DNA of 64,000 bases from PoT sp049331405 (GCF_049331405.1 NZ_CP186275.1:124001-188000), one strand, 5' to 3'. Counted from the stretch's first letter, positions 16,912 to 26,721 are shown. The notes: generated by a model not told the origin, from the sequence alone. Translations and numbers: made by a program.

Positions 16912-18069
16912 ATGAAAAAATTCCTGCTGATCAGCGGCGACTTCGTCAAGACCGGGGGCATGGACCGCGCCAACTACGCGTTGGCGCTGCACCTGGCCCG
17001 CCTGGGTCATGAGCTGCACCTCGTCGCCTACCGGGCGGCGGACGACATCCTCGAATATCCGAATGTCACCCTGCACGCGGTCAAGAAGCCGCTCAACTCG
17101 TACCTGCTCGGCCACCCGGTCCTGAACCGGGCGGGGCGGGCGGTGGCGAGGAAGCTCGGGCCGGGCTACCGGGCCATCGTCAACGGGGGCAACTGCCTCT
17201 GGAACGACGTGAACTGGCTCCACCACCTGAATGTCCTCGACATGCCGGTGGCCGGCGGCGGGCTCGTCAGGCGGATCCACCGCAAGCTCGCGTACAAGCT
17301 CTACTCGCACGACGACCGCGCGGCCCTGAACGTCGCCAGGCTGATCATCACCACCTGCGAGCGCAACAAGACCGACCTCATCCGCTGGCTCGGCACCGAC
17401 CCGGAGAAGGTCCACGTCGCCTACTACGGCACCGACCCCGAGACCTTCCACCCCCCGGCCCCCGGGCAGAAGGACCAGCTCCGCGAGAAGCTCTCGCTGC
17501 CGGGCGACCGCCCCTTGTTCGCGTTCGTCGGGGCCCTCGGCGATCGTCGCAAGGGGTTCGACACCCTCTTCGGCGCCTGGAACCAGCTCTGCAAGGGGAA
17601 CGGCTGGGACCCCGACCTCGTCGTCGTCGGCACCGGCTCCGAGCTCCCCGCCTGGAAGGAGCGGGCCGAGGCCGCCGGGATCGCCAGCCGGATCCACTTC
17701 CTAGGCTTCCGCCGCGACGCGCCCGACATCTTCCGCGCCTGCGACGCCCACGTCCTGCCGTCTCGGTATGAAGGCTACTCGCTCGTGACCCAGGAGGCCC
17801 TCTGCACGGGGATCCCCGCGCTCATCACCGAGGTCGCCGGCATCTCCGAGCGGTTCCCCGGGCCGCTCCGGCACCTGCTCATCCCCGACGCCAACGACGT
17901 CCAGGACCTGGCGCAGCGGTTGCAGAAGGTCCGCGACGAGCTCGACCGCCCCGACCCGGCGCTCGCCGCCTTCTCCGAGCAGCTCCGCTCGTCGACCTGG
18001 GATAACATGGCGGCGCAGTTCCTCGAGATCGTGGCGGCGGCGGAGCCCAGGGCGACCGTCGCGGTGTAA
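16912..18069 (+). CDS. GT4-type glycosyltransferase
   Basis: 385 residues. Begins MKKFLLISGDFVKTGGMDRANYA, with the G-G-M/D donor-site loop typical of GT-B enzymes. The C-terminal domain contains LPSRYEGYSLVTQEALCTGIPALI, giving the glutamate pair of retaining GT4 transferases, and a FVGALGDRRKGFDTL strand. No signal or membrane segments are seen. It lies 51 bp after the preceding glycosyltransferase and is followed by a hairpin and the O-antigen ligase-like gene. Confidence 0.92.
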   Translation: MKKFLLISGDFVKTGGMDRANYALALHLARLGHELHLVAYRAADDILEYPNVTLHAVKKPLNSYLLGHPVLNRAGRAVARKLGPGYRAIVNGGNCLWNDVNWLHHLNVLDMPVAGGGLVRRIHRKLAYKLYSHDDRAALNVARLIITTCERNKTDLIRWLGTDPEKVHVAYYGTDPETFHPPAPGQKDQLREKLSLPGDRPLFAFVGALGDRRKGFDTLFGAWNQLCKGNGWDPDLVVVGTGSELPAWKERAEAAGIASRIHFLGFRRDAPDIFRACDAHVLPSRYEGYSLVTQEALCTGIPALITEVAGISERFPGPLRHLLIPDANDVQDLAQRLQKVRDELDRPDPALAAFSEQLRSSTWDNMAAQFLEIVAAAEPRATVAV

Positions 18070-18083
18070 GATGGAGCGACGAA

Positions 18084-18111
18084 GGCCCCGGCCAGTTCCC
18101 CGGCCGGGGCC
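18084..18111 (+). terminator. Perfect 10-bp GC hairpin after glycosyltransferase gene
   Basis: GGCCCCGGCC (18084-18093) and GGCCGGGGCC (18102-18111) are exact reverse complements with an 8-nt loop, starting 15 bp after the glycosyltransferase stop. No T-run follows, so intrinsic termination is uncertain. It may mark a transcript boundary or processing site. Confidence 0.45.
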
Positions 18112-18161
18112 CGATCCTCCAACCGAACGAACGACCCCACCCGAAGGGCCGAGACCCAGAC

Positions 18162-19742
18162 GTGTCATCCCAGCCGAGCCCGATCCCCAACCCGAGCCCC
18201 GACCCCGTCCCGCCGCCGAGGCCGGCCCCGGTCCCGCCGCGCCCGGCGCTCCCCCCCTGGGGAGTGCCCCTGAATCGGCCGTCGGCGGCTCCCGCGGATC
18301 AAGGCCAGGTGCAGGGGAGTAAGGCCAAGGTTAAAGGCCAAGGGAAAGGCAAGGGGAAGGGGCCGCAAACCCCCGAGGAGAAGCCCGCCCCCTGGGGCTG
18401 GCTCGAGGCCTTCCTCATCTCCCAGACGGTCCTCCCCGCTCTCGTCTTCATCCCGGGGACGAGCCCCCTGCGCACGCCGATCCGCGCGGCGGCCTACGTC
18501 ATCGGCCTGGTCGCCTGGTACTACGTGGCCAAGAAGGCGAAGTTCGGGCCCGGCTCCAAGAGCTTCCCCGCACGCCCCTGGCTGCTCGCCTGCGGATACT
18601 GGCTCATCCTCTCGATCCTGCACCCGAACACGTATTCGCTCGTCTCGGCGATCGCGCAGGTGGCGATGTACTTCTCGGTGCTCTCGCCGGCCATATGGGC
18701 CCCGCTGGCGCTCAAGTCGCCGAAGCAGGTCGGCCGCCTGATGATGATCATGCTCTTCTGCAACGCCACCAGCTCGATGTTCGGCATGCTCCAGGTCTAC
18801 AAGCCCGAGACGTTCAATCCGCCTTATATCCCGGCGATGAATAACATCTTCGGCGGCGCCGACCTCATGTATGAAGGGGCGGGGGGCAAGAAGATCATGC
18901 GCCCCTGCGGCCTGACCGACACCCCCGGCGGCGTCGCGCCTGCGGCCCTGGCGACGGCCCTCACCGGCCTCTGCTGGGCGATGATGCCCCTGGCCATCTG
19001 GAAGCGGATCGGGAGCCTCGGCATCGCCTTCCTCGGCGTCGCGGTCATCTATTACACGCAGGTCCGCTTCTCGTTCGTCATGCTCTCGATCTGCGTATTG
19101 ACGTTGACCGGCCTGTTGATACTCCAGCGCGACATGAAACGCGCGGCGTTGCTGTCGACCTCGGCGATCTCGCTCATCGTCGTCGCCTTCACGTTCGTCG
19201 CCCTGACGGCCGGCGACGCGATGGTCAATCGCTTCATGACCCTCGCCACGAACGACCCGGGGAAGCTCTACGGCGACAGCCGTGGCAGCTTCATCGAGGA
19301 GACGTTCGACGTCCTGATCTGGGACTACCCGCTCGGCTACGGGATGGGCTGGTGGGGGATGATCAACGCCATCTTCGGCTCGCCGGGCAAGCCCTCGACC
19401 GTCTGGTGCGAGGTGATGATCCCCGCCTGGGTCTTCGACGGCGGGCTCCCGCTGTTCATCGGCTACGTGATCGCGATCCTCGCCGCGATGTTCGATTCCT
19501 TGCGGATCGCGTTGACGTGCAAGGACAAGGAGGTCGCCTACTGGGCCTCGGTGATCATCGCGTACAACCTGAGCACGATCGCGACCTGCTTCAGCATCGT
19601 GACGTTCCTCTCGCCGCTCGGGCTCCCCTTCTGGCTCCTCTCCGGGGCGCTCCACGCCGCCGACGCCCGGACGAGGGTCGTCAAGAAGGCCCCGGCCATC
19701 GGGCCAGCGCCCATGCCGCGCCCGGGGCCCGCGATGGCCTAG
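18162..19742 (+). CDS. O-antigen ligase/Wzy-like membrane polymerase
   Basis: 526 residues; GTG start at 18162. A Pro-rich cytoplasmic leader of about 65 residues precedes roughly ten transmembrane helices. A large loop holds IMRPCGLTDTPGGVAPAA, and a second contains DSRGSFIEETFDVLIWDYPLG followed by GYGMGWW, the arrangement seen in Wzy_C/O-antigen ligase proteins. Such proteins polymerise or ligate lipid-linked repeat units at the outer face of the inner membrane. Lying between glycosyltransferases and the flippase, it is the best polymerase candidate in the locus. Ligase versus polymerase cannot be told from sequence. Confidence 0.82.
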   Translation: MSSQPSPIPNPSPDPVPPPRPAPVPPRPALPPWGVPLNRPSAAPADQGQVQGSKAKVKGQGKGKGKGPQTPEEKPAPWGWLEAFLISQTVLPALVFIPGTSPLRTPIRAAAYVIGLVAWYYVAKKAKFGPGSKSFPARPWLLACGYWLILSILHPNTYSLVSAIAQVAMYFSVLSPAIWAPLALKSPKQVGRLMMIMLFCNATSSMFGMLQVYKPETFNPPYIPAMNNIFGGADLMYEGAGGKKIMRPCGLTDTPGGVAPAALATALTGLCWAMMPLAIWKRIGSLGIAFLGVAVIYYTQVRFSFVMLSICVLTLTGLLILQRDMKRAALLSTSAISLIVVAFTFVALTAGDAMVNRFMTLATNDPGKLYGDSRGSFIEETFDVLIWDYPLGYGMGWWGMINAIFGSPGKPSTVWCEVMIPAWVFDGGLPLFIGYVIAILAAMFDSLRIALTCKDKEVAYWASVIIAYNLSTIATCFSIVTFLSPLGLPFWLLSGALHAADARTRVVKKAPAIGPAPMPRPGPAMA

Positions 19743-19817
19743 CCGCCCCGAACTCCTTCATGCCTCGAATCGCAACGTCATAAAACCAAACTTCAAAACG
19801 AACGAAGCCGAAGAACC

Positions 19818-21338
19818 TTGCGAAGCCGAAACGCCGTCCTCAACATCTTGACGCTCGTCACGTTCACCGTGGTGACGACCTCCGTCGCCCTGTTCACGTC
19901 CCCCTTGCTCGAGCGCTGGCTGAACCCGGCGCGGTTCGGCGCCGCGCGGTTGCTGATCGACTGCCAGGGGTACTTGACCCTCCTGGAGCTGGGCCTCGGC
20001 GGGGCACTCTCACCGCTCCTGGCCAGGGCGTTCGCCAGGGGGGACCGGGACGCGTTGAAGCGGTCGATGGCCGTGGCCTCGCAGGCGTACCTGGGGATCT
20101 CGCTGGCGACGGTGGTCGTCGGGGTCCTCTCCACCTTCTTCGTCCTGAAGCTGGGGAAGGGGCTCTCCGCCACCGACCTGCTCGACTTCCGGACGGCCTG
20201 GCTGATCGGCCTGGCGAGCTTCCTGACGCTCGGCCTGATCCCCTTCCGCACGATCGTCGAGGCCAGGCAGCACGGGTACCGGATCAACCTGATGCTGACG
20301 GTGCAGACCCTCATCATCACGGGGCTCTCGCTCTACTTCGCGAAGTCAGGGTGGGGGATCACGGGGCAGTCGCTGGCTCAGGTGATCGGGGTCTGGGTCT
20401 TCTCGATCGCGGTGACGGCCAGCGTCCTCTGGGGCGATCCTGGCCTGATCCGCTCGTGGGTGACGAAGACGGATCGCCAGACCCGGCAGTCGCTCGGGAC
20501 GATGAGCGCGGCGGCCTTCGCGATCAACCTCAGCGGCCGGGTCAGCCTGATGACCGACAACCTCGTCGTGGGGCCGATCCTGGGGACCTCGCTCGTCACG
20601 ACCCTCTTCCTCACCCAGCGGCTCGCGACCCTGGTGGCGACCCTCCTCGGCGGGATCAGCACGTCGATCTGGGCGCAGCTCGCCGACCTCCACGCCCGCG
20701 GCGAGTTCGAGAACTTCCGGCGCCGGCTCGTGGAGCTCTCCAGGCTCATCGCCATCCTGAGCATGACCGCGCTGGCGCCGATCGTCGTGTACAACAGGCA
20801 CTTCGTGAGGCTCTGGATGGGCCCCGACTTCGCCTACGGCGGCGACCTCGTGATCCTGATCGCGGCGATCAACGCGTTCCTCCAGGCTCAATTGGCCCTC
20901 TGGGGCTGGTGCTTCAGCGGGACCGGGCAGATGCAGAAGGTCGTGGTCACGTCGGTGGTCGCGGCCGTGGTGAACATCGTCGCGAGCATCACGCTGACTT
21001 ACACGTTCGGCCTGGTCGGCCCCTTGCTGGGGACGTCCTTCTCGTTCCTGACGGTGGGGATCTGGAATTTCCCCTTGCTGTTGAAGAAGGTCTTCGGCGT
21101 CTCGCTGCGGGACCTCGCCGCGGCGGTGGGCGGCCCCCTGGCGGCGGGCGTCGTCTTCGCCCTGGGCCTCGCCTGGCTCACGCAGGGGCATACGCCGAGG
21201 GGCTGGGCCGGCCTGATGATCGAGATGAGCCTGGCGGCGACGGTCTACCTCGGCATCGCGGCGACCTTGATCGCCCTGGACGAGCACGAACGCGCCATCT
21301 GGCGCCTCCGGCTCCGCGTGATCTTCGGCAGGGGTTGA
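19818..21338 (+). CDS. Polysaccharide flippase, Wzx/MATE-like
   Basis: 506 residues with 12-14 predicted helices across the whole length. The leading part (VVTTSVALFTSPLLERWL, then FGAARLLIDCQGYLTLLELG) matches the first helices of polysaccharide biosynthesis export proteins. Start TTG 19818; the Shine-Dalgarno sequence is weak (GAAGAA). It would move undecaprenyl-linked repeat units across the inner membrane for the Wzy-like protein and Wzz/BY-kinase. It follows the polymerase-like gene by 75 bp. Confidence 0.88.
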   Translation: MRSRNAVLNILTLVTFTVVTTSVALFTSPLLERWLNPARFGAARLLIDCQGYLTLLELGLGGALSPLLARAFARGDRDALKRSMAVASQAYLGISLATVVVGVLSTFFVLKLGKGLSATDLLDFRTAWLIGLASFLTLGLIPFRTIVEARQHGYRINLMLTVQTLIITGLSLYFAKSGWGITGQSLAQVIGVWVFSIAVTASVLWGDPGLIRSWVTKTDRQTRQSLGTMSAAAFAINLSGRVSLMTDNLVVGPILGTSLVTTLFLTQRLATLVATLLGGISTSIWAQLADLHARGEFENFRRRLVELSRLIAILSMTALAPIVVYNRHFVRLWMGPDFAYGGDLVILIAAINAFLQAQLALWGWCFSGTGQMQKVVVTSVVAAVVNIVASITLTYTFGLVGPLLGTSFSFLTVGIWNFPLLLKKVFGVSLRDLAAAVGGPLAAGVVFALGLAWLTQGHTPRGWAGLMIEMSLAATVYLGIAATLIALDEHERAIWRLRLRVIFGRG

Positions 21339-21426
21339 CGCCGGCCCACTTGCCCGTGACATTTGCTTGGGGTGTGATCAATCTGTCCCTCTCCCGGATC
21401 GAATCGAAAGGAACCCGAGGCGCGGA

Positions 21427-22080
21427 ATGTCGACCGACCTGGGCCCCGCCAGCACGAGCACGACGAGCAGCCAGGAACCCGAGCCGGCCTGGGCCGAGCC
21501 CGAGCCGGGGCGCCCCTTGCCCCTTCGCGCCTCGCTGCATGACGACCTCCTGGCGCACGTCCCGCCCGAGAATCGCGAGGCGGGGGGCCTGCGCTGGCGG
21601 CTCAAGCTCGCCTCGATCGTGGTGAGGTCGGCCGGGCTCCACGTGATGATCGTCCACCGTGTCTCGCACACGCTGGTGCACCGAGGGGGCCCGCCGGGCA
21701 AGCTGGCCTCGGCCTTCCTCTTCTGGTGGCTCCGGCACTTCTACGGCTGCTCGATCGCCCCCACGGCCAGGCTCTACGGCGGCGTCATCCTGCCCCACCC
21801 GCAGGGGATCGTCATCGGCGCCGACGTGCTGACCGGCCCCCGGGCCTGGATCTTCCAGAACGTGACGATGGGGGGCTCCCCCGGCAAGTCGGGGATGCCC
21901 AGGCTCGGCCGGGACGGCCGGATCTTCGCGGGCGCGGTGCTGACGGGCCCGATCAAGCTCGGCGACAACGTGATGGTCGGGGCCAACGCCGTCGTCCATC
22001 GCGACGTGCCGGCCAGGACCATCGCCAGGGCCGTCGCCGTCGAATACGTCCCCTTGCCGCAGGCCTATGCGACGGATTGA
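21427..22080 (+). CDS. Serine acetyltransferase-like hexapeptide-repeat protein
   Basis: 217 residues from ATG 21427 (GAGGCG upstream). An N-terminal region of about 45 residues looks disordered, and a helical segment precedes left-handed beta-helix repeats: HPQGIVIGADVLTG, AWIFQNVTMGG, IFAGAVLTGPIKLGDN, VMVGANAVV. The architecture is that of CysE-like serine acetyltransferases often placed in exopolysaccharide loci, where an O-acetyl modification of the glycan is a common guess. True serine acetyltransferase activity is not implied. A 19-bp direct path of context (flippase upstream, glycosyltransferase downstream) supports the polysaccharide role. Confidence 0.85.
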   Translation: MSTDLGPASTSTTSSQEPEPAWAEPEPGRPLPLRASLHDDLLAHVPPENREAGGLRWRLKLASIVVRSAGLHVMIVHRVSHTLVHRGGPPGKLASAFLFWWLRHFYGCSIAPTARLYGGVILPHPQGIVIGADVLTGPRAWIFQNVTMGGSPGKSGMPRLGRDGRIFAGAVLTGPIKLGDNVMVGANAVVHRDVPARTIARAVAVEYVPLPQAYATD

Positions 22081-22168
22081 AATGGTCTTTACGCGGCTTA
22101 CGTCCGATTTTCGTTCCGAACCAGACGCAAGAATATGAACCCCCGGGCCGCCTCGCGAACTACGAGCC

Positions 22169-23344
22169 ATGACGAAACTGCTGATGGTCGGTCACTCCTA
22201 CGTCGTCACGTTGAACCGACGCCTGTGCCAGGAAGTGGCCCTGGCGGGCGGTCCCGAGCTCGACGTCACGGTGGCCGCGCCCGCGTCGTTCCAGGGGGAC
22301 CTCGGGCCGATCCAGCTCGAGTCTCCCGAGAATGAGCCCTTCAAGCTCGTGGGGATCCCCACCTCGCTCTCGAAGATCCCCCACGTCTTCAGCTACGGGC
22401 GTGCCCTCAAGAAGCTCCTGCAGGGCCAGCGCTGGGACATCGTCCACGTCTGGGAGGAGCCGTACATCTTCGCCGGGGCGCAGCTCGCCTGGTGGACGCC
22501 CCCCCGTTCGACCCTGATCTACTCGAGCTTCCAGAACCAGCCCAAGAAGTACCCGCCGCCGTTCAACCTCTTCGAGCGCTACTGCCTGAAGCGGGCGGCC
22601 GGCTGGACGGCCTTCGGCGACACGGTGGCCCATAACCTCAAGGATCGCCCCGGCTATCGCGAGCGTCCCTCCAGGACGATCCCGGTGGGCGTCGACCTCG
22701 ACGTCTTCCAGCCAGACGCCATGGCCCGCCAGCGCGTCCTCGCCAGCCTCGGCTGGAAAGAGGAAGGGCCGCCGATCATCGGCTACCTCGGCCGGTTCGT
22801 GCCCCAGAAGGGCCTGCCGATGCTGATGCGCGTCCTCAACCGGCTCGACCCGACGACCTGGCGCGCCATGATCGTCGGCGGCGGGGCGATGGAGGCGGAG
22901 CTGCGCGAGTGGGCCTCGCGGTTCGGCGACTCGGTGAAGATCGTCACGGGGGTCAACCACGACGAGGTCCCCGCGCACCTCAACGCAATGGACCTCCTCG
23001 TCGCCCCGAGCCAGACCACCCCCGCCTGGCGCGAGCAGTTCGGCCGGATGCTCGTCGAGGCGATGGGGGTGGGCGTGCCGATCGTCGCCAGCGACTCGGG
23101 CGAGATCCCCAACGTCGTCTCCAACGCCGGCCTGATCATACCCGAGGCCGACGAGTCGGCCTGGGTCATCGCCCTGCAACGCCTCCTCCAGAACCGCGCC
23201 CAGCGCCACGAGCTGCGGGTCCGCGGCCGGACCCGCGCGAAGGAGACCTTCGCCTGGCCGACGGTCGCGCAGCAGTATCTCGACTTTTTCATGCAGTTGC
23301 GCGAGGGATCCCAGCGTATCTCCGAGACCCAGGCCCGATCCTGA
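22169..23344 (+). CDS. GT4-type glycosyltransferase
   Basis: 391 residues. N-terminal KLLMVGHSYVVTLNRRLC and a mid-protein HVWEEPYIFAGAQLA acceptor-domain segment are typical of sugar transferases of this superfamily. The donor half has PIIGYLGRFVPQKGLPMLM and WREQFGRMLVEAMGVGVPIVAS with the E-x7-E pair. Cytoplasmic; specificity unknown. It lies 88 bp after the hexapeptide protein and 25 bp before the GT39-like gene. Confidence 0.92.
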   Translation: MTKLLMVGHSYVVTLNRRLCQEVALAGGPELDVTVAAPASFQGDLGPIQLESPENEPFKLVGIPTSLSKIPHVFSYGRALKKLLQGQRWDIVHVWEEPYIFAGAQLAWWTPPRSTLIYSSFQNQPKKYPPPFNLFERYCLKRAAGWTAFGDTVAHNLKDRPGYRERPSRTIPVGVDLDVFQPDAMARQRVLASLGWKEEGPPIIGYLGRFVPQKGLPMLMRVLNRLDPTTWRAMIVGGGAMEAELREWASRFGDSVKIVTGVNHDEVPAHLNAMDLLVAPSQTTPAWREQFGRMLVEAMGVGVPIVASDSGEIPNVVSNAGLIIPEADESAWVIALQRLLQNRAQRHELRVRGRTRAKETFAWPTVAQQYLDFFMQLREGSQRISETQARS

Positions 23345-23369
23345 GCCGACCCCCAAGGCAGAGACACAC

Positions 23370-24950
23370 GTGGAACCGTCGACGACCAGCATCCCCGGCG
23401 ATCTCGATCTCGAGCCAGGATCCTCCCCCGACTCCGGCGCCGGCCCCGGCCGGTTCCTGGAGTGGGTCGGGCTCGTCGCCCTGATGGCCGGGTTCTCGGC
23501 GATCTTCTTCGCCTTCTACCCGCCGTTCCCCGGCATCGAGGACGAGGTCGGGTTCATCAACCAGACGCTCATCTGGTCGAAGGGCTCGCTGAACGCCGAG
23601 GGGGCCGGCTACTCCGACCTTGCCGACTTCTTCCCGCTCGACGGCAAGCACGTCCCCGCGCGGCACCCGGGGCGTTCGCTCGTGGCCCTGCCGTTCTTCT
23701 ACTTCGGCGGCGTCCAGGGGGCCTTCGCGTCGGGCCTGGTCCTCCACCTCATCGCGACCCTGATCGCCGCGTTCGTCTTCGTGCGCCTCGGCCGATCCCC
23801 CCTATGGGCCACGCTCCTGCTCGTCCACCCGACGCTTGCGCTCTATTCCCGCACGATCATGGCCGACTCCACGGCCGGCACCGGGCTCTTGCTTGCGTTG
23901 CTTGCGCTCACGTCGCGCGCCCCCTGGGCCGGCTTCGCCGCCGGCGCCTCCATCGGCCTCGCCGCCGCGATGCGCTACCATTCGGCTTTGGCGGTCCCCT
24001 TCGTCGCCCTCGCCTTCTTGCTCCCGAAAGGCCGCCCCCACGCCTGGCGCGACGCCATCCTCTGCGTCATCGGCGCCGGGGCCTCGGGCTCGCTCATCGC
24101 GCTCTACAACCTGACCGTCTACGGCACCCTGACCGAGCCTTTCACCGGGAAGCGCGGGTTCTTCTCGTTCGAGTTCCTCGTCCCGCACCTGATCTATTAC
24201 GGCTCGGCCCTGATGGTCGTCTGGCCATGCATGCTGATCGCCCCACTCGTGGATAAGTCCCCGGTGCGCTGGGCCGTGCGAGGCCTCTGCGCCCTCTACC
24301 TCGGCTTCCTGACCCTCTACTACTTCCACGACAAGGGGGCCAACTGGCTCGAGACCGCCATCGTCGGCCAGCGTCTTTTGCAAGTCGCCCTGCCGGTCTG
24401 GATCGTCAGCTACGGCGGCATGCTCGACGACTGGGTCGCCGCCCCTATCAGGCGGCTGCTATCCCCCGTCGCCTGGAAGGTCCTCGTGGCGGTCGCATGT
24501 GTTTGTTCCTTGATGCCGATCGAATACGCCTTCTCGAAGCACCAGCAACACCTCCAGACCCTGAGCGACGCGCGTGACGCCGTCGTGGCGAATATCCCCG
24601 AGGGCTCCCTGATCCTCTTCGAAGGGGGCTTCACCAAGCTCGTGGGCGTGCCGACCGAGTCCCCGATCTACCGGATCCGCCCCCTGACGTATGAGCTGAA
24701 GCCGATCGATCCCCCCGGCCAGCTTGAGGCCGACCTCGCGAAGGAGAGTCGCCCCTGGTTCGTCGCCCTGCTGGGCAAGGGGCCGAAGGGGGCGTCGAGC
24801 GACTTCGTCCGCGACTTCCTCAAGGAGACGAAGGTGGAGCCGATCGAGACCTATTCCCCGGTCCTCTCCCTCTACGTGCATCGCACCCAGGTCCCGGCGC
24901 CGACACCGGCCCTGGCACCCACTCCGGCCTCCGCGGGATCAAGCCGATGA
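23370..24950 (+). CDS. GT-C membrane glycosyltransferase-like protein (GT39/ArnT type)
   Basis: 526 residues, GTG start at 23370. A short acidic cytoplasmic tail precedes TM1; PGIEDEVGFINQTLIW follows directly, placing an acidic pair in the first periplasmic loop as in GT-C polyprenyl-phosphate-sugar transferases. About ten helices lead to a C-terminal periplasmic domain (about 390-510) and a Pro/Ala/Thr-rich tail. It would use a lipid-phosphate sugar to modify protein or glycan on the outer face of the membrane. The stop overlaps the next start by 4 bp (ATGA at 24947). Confidence 0.78.
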   Translation: MEPSTTSIPGDLDLEPGSSPDSGAGPGRFLEWVGLVALMAGFSAIFFAFYPPFPGIEDEVGFINQTLIWSKGSLNAEGAGYSDLADFFPLDGKHVPARHPGRSLVALPFFYFGGVQGAFASGLVLHLIATLIAAFVFVRLGRSPLWATLLLVHPTLALYSRTIMADSTAGTGLLLALLALTSRAPWAGFAAGASIGLAAAMRYHSALAVPFVALAFLLPKGRPHAWRDAILCVIGAGASGSLIALYNLTVYGTLTEPFTGKRGFFSFEFLVPHLIYYGSALMVVWPCMLIAPLVDKSPVRWAVRGLCALYLGFLTLYYFHDKGANWLETAIVGQRLLQVALPVWIVSYGGMLDDWVAAPIRRLLSPVAWKVLVAVACVCSLMPIEYAFSKHQQHLQTLSDARDAVVANIPEGSLILFEGGFTKLVGVPTESPIYRIRPLTYELKPIDPPGQLEADLAKESRPWFVALLGKGPKGASSDFVRDFLKETKVEPIETYSPVLSLYVHRTQVPAPTPALAPTPASAGSSR

Positions 24951-26164
24951 GCTCGACGCGCCTGGCCGTCGTCTGCGACTACCCCGAGGAGGGCTGGCCC
25001 AGCATGGACCTCACCGCCGAGATGGTCCTATCCCACCTCGCGGCCGAGCAATCCGAGCGGGTCGCCGCCACGCGTGTCTGCCCGCCGTTCCGCCACCGCC
25101 TGGCCCGCTGGCCGCTCGTGAAATCGAAGGGCGCCGCGAAAAACGCCGACCGCCTCATCAACCGCTACCACGACTACCCGAAGGCCCTGGGCAAGATCGC
25201 GCGCCGGGGCGAGTTCGACCTCTACCACCTCGTGGACCACAGCTATTCGCAACTGTTGCACGTCCTGCCGCGAGGCCGGACGGTCGTGACCTGCCACGAC
25301 CTCGACACTTTCCGTTGCATCCTCGAGCCGGACCTGGAGCCGAGGCCCGCCTGGTTCCTCGCCTTCGTCAGGCGCACCCTCGACGGCTTCCGCAAAGCGA
25401 CGGCCGTCGCCTGCAACAGCGAGGCCACCCGCGACGCGATCCTCAAGTATGCTTTGATCGAACCTTCACGCCTCCACGTCGTCTACATGGGCCGACATCC
25501 CGAGTGCTCGGAACACGCCGACCCCGTCGCAGACGCCGAGGCCGCGCGCCTCCTCGGCCCGGCCGATCCCTCGCGTCCCCCCGACCTCCTCCATGTCGGC
25601 TCGACGATCCCCCGCAAGCGGATCGACGTGTTGCTCGATGTCTTCGCCGAAGTCCGTCGCCAGGTCCCCGGCGCACGCCTCATCCGCGTCGGCGGCCCCC
25701 TGACTTCAAGTCAGGAGGAACAGGCCCGCGGCCTCGGCATCTATGACGCCATCCTCAGTCTCCCCTTCTGCTCCCGCGCCACCCTCGCCGCCGTCTACCG
25801 CCGCGCCTCGCTCGTGCTGATGCCGACCGAGGCCGAAGGCTTCGGCCTCCCCGCCGCGGAGGCCCTCGCCTGCGGCACGACCCTCCTGGCCAGCGACCTC
25901 CCGATCCTGCACGAGGTCGCCGGCGATGCCGCCGTCTACCGCCCCGTCGCCGACATCCCCGCCTGGACCGCCGCCGCCGTCGAGCTCCTCGCCGAGGCCC
26001 GTTCCAGTGCCCCACCTTACCTCCGGCGCCGCGCCGAGGGCCTAACCTTCTGCCGCCGCTACGACTGGTCGCGCCACGCCGCGCAGCTCGTGGAAATCTA
26101 TGAGAAAGTGTTGAACGAAGTCGATGCCGATGCTCCCGCGTCGGCCCCCGGGTCGAGGCGGTAA
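24947..26164 (+). CDS. GT4-type glycosyltransferase, last gene of the polysaccharide locus
   Basis: 405 residues. LAVVCDYPEEGWPSMDLTAEM begins a GT-B acceptor domain; LYHLVDHSYSQLL and TVVTCHDLDTF are conserved acceptor-side segments. The donor half has LLHVGSTIPRKRIDVLLDV and PTEAEGFGLPAAEALACG with the E-x7-E pair. Translationally coupled to the GT39-like gene by a 4-bp overlap. Specificity unknown. Confidence 0.92.
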   Translation: MSSTRLAVVCDYPEEGWPSMDLTAEMVLSHLAAEQSERVAATRVCPPFRHRLARWPLVKSKGAAKNADRLINRYHDYPKALGKIARRGEFDLYHLVDHSYSQLLHVLPRGRTVVTCHDLDTFRCILEPDLEPRPAWFLAFVRRTLDGFRKATAVACNSEATRDAILKYALIEPSRLHVVYMGRHPECSEHADPVADAEAARLLGPADPSRPPDLLHVGSTIPRKRIDVLLDVFAEVRRQVPGARLIRVGGPLTSSQEEQARGLGIYDAILSLPFCSRATLAAVYRRASLVLMPTEAEGFGLPAAEALACGTTLLASDLPILHEVAGDAAVYRPVADIPAWTAAAVELLAEARSSAPPYLRRRAEGLTFCRRYDWSRHAAQLVEIYEKVLNEVDADAPASAPGSRR

Positions 26165-26251
26165 GATCCGCCCGACCTCGCGTTGACCATGGATCGGATC
26201 GCGTCCGCCGCAGGGCAAGGGACGCCAACTCCTCGAACAGGCTGGACACGA

Positions 26252-26683
26252 ATGATCATCTCGCCCGTGACTTCGCAGACGACCATGACGCTGGCTGATT
26301 TCTACACCGAGGCCGCCGCGAACTTCCCCGAGGGGAGCGCGGGGGTGCCGATCGCCGGGCGGATGCTCGAGCTGGTCGAGCACCTGCGCGACAACGTCGA
26401 AGGCCCGCAGGTCTGGGGCCTGACCGGGCACCTGGGCCTGAGCCTGCTCGGCGAGGACCGCGCGGATTCCCCCTCGCTCGTCCTGATCCAGATGCGCGAC
26501 ACGAACGACACGAGGATCCCCTTCGGCGACCCCGCCGGCTGGTCCTACGTGATCTCCTACACGATGGCCGATGAGGGCGCCCCCTGGCCGCAGGCCCGCG
26601 TCGTCGGCGAGACCTTCGACGTGGCTGAGGCCGGACGCCGGATCGTCACCGCGCTCGGGCGTTGCGCCCGCCCCTCGGCCTGA
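26252..26683 (+). CDS. Small protein of unknown function
   Basis: 143 residues from ATG 26252; an in-frame ATG at 26183 would add 23 residues that overlap the intergenic gap and look non-coding. The sequence is soluble with mixed alpha/beta character: LADFYTEAAANFPEG, then VWGLTGHLGLSLL and WSYVISYTMADEG. No family is recognised. It starts 87 bp after the last glycosyltransferase and is followed 38 bp later by another small gene, so the two may form an operon. A link to the polysaccharide locus is not shown. Confidence 0.65.
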   Translation: MIISPVTSQTTMTLADFYTEAAANFPEGSAGVPIAGRMLELVEHLRDNVEGPQVWGLTGHLGLSLLGEDRADSPSLVLIQMRDTNDTRIPFGDPAGWSYVISYTMADEGAPWPQARVVGETFDVAEAGRRIVTALGRCARPSA

Positions 26684-26721
26684 GCCTTCTTTGATCCCTT
26701 CGCCGACGGAGGAGCCTCGCG

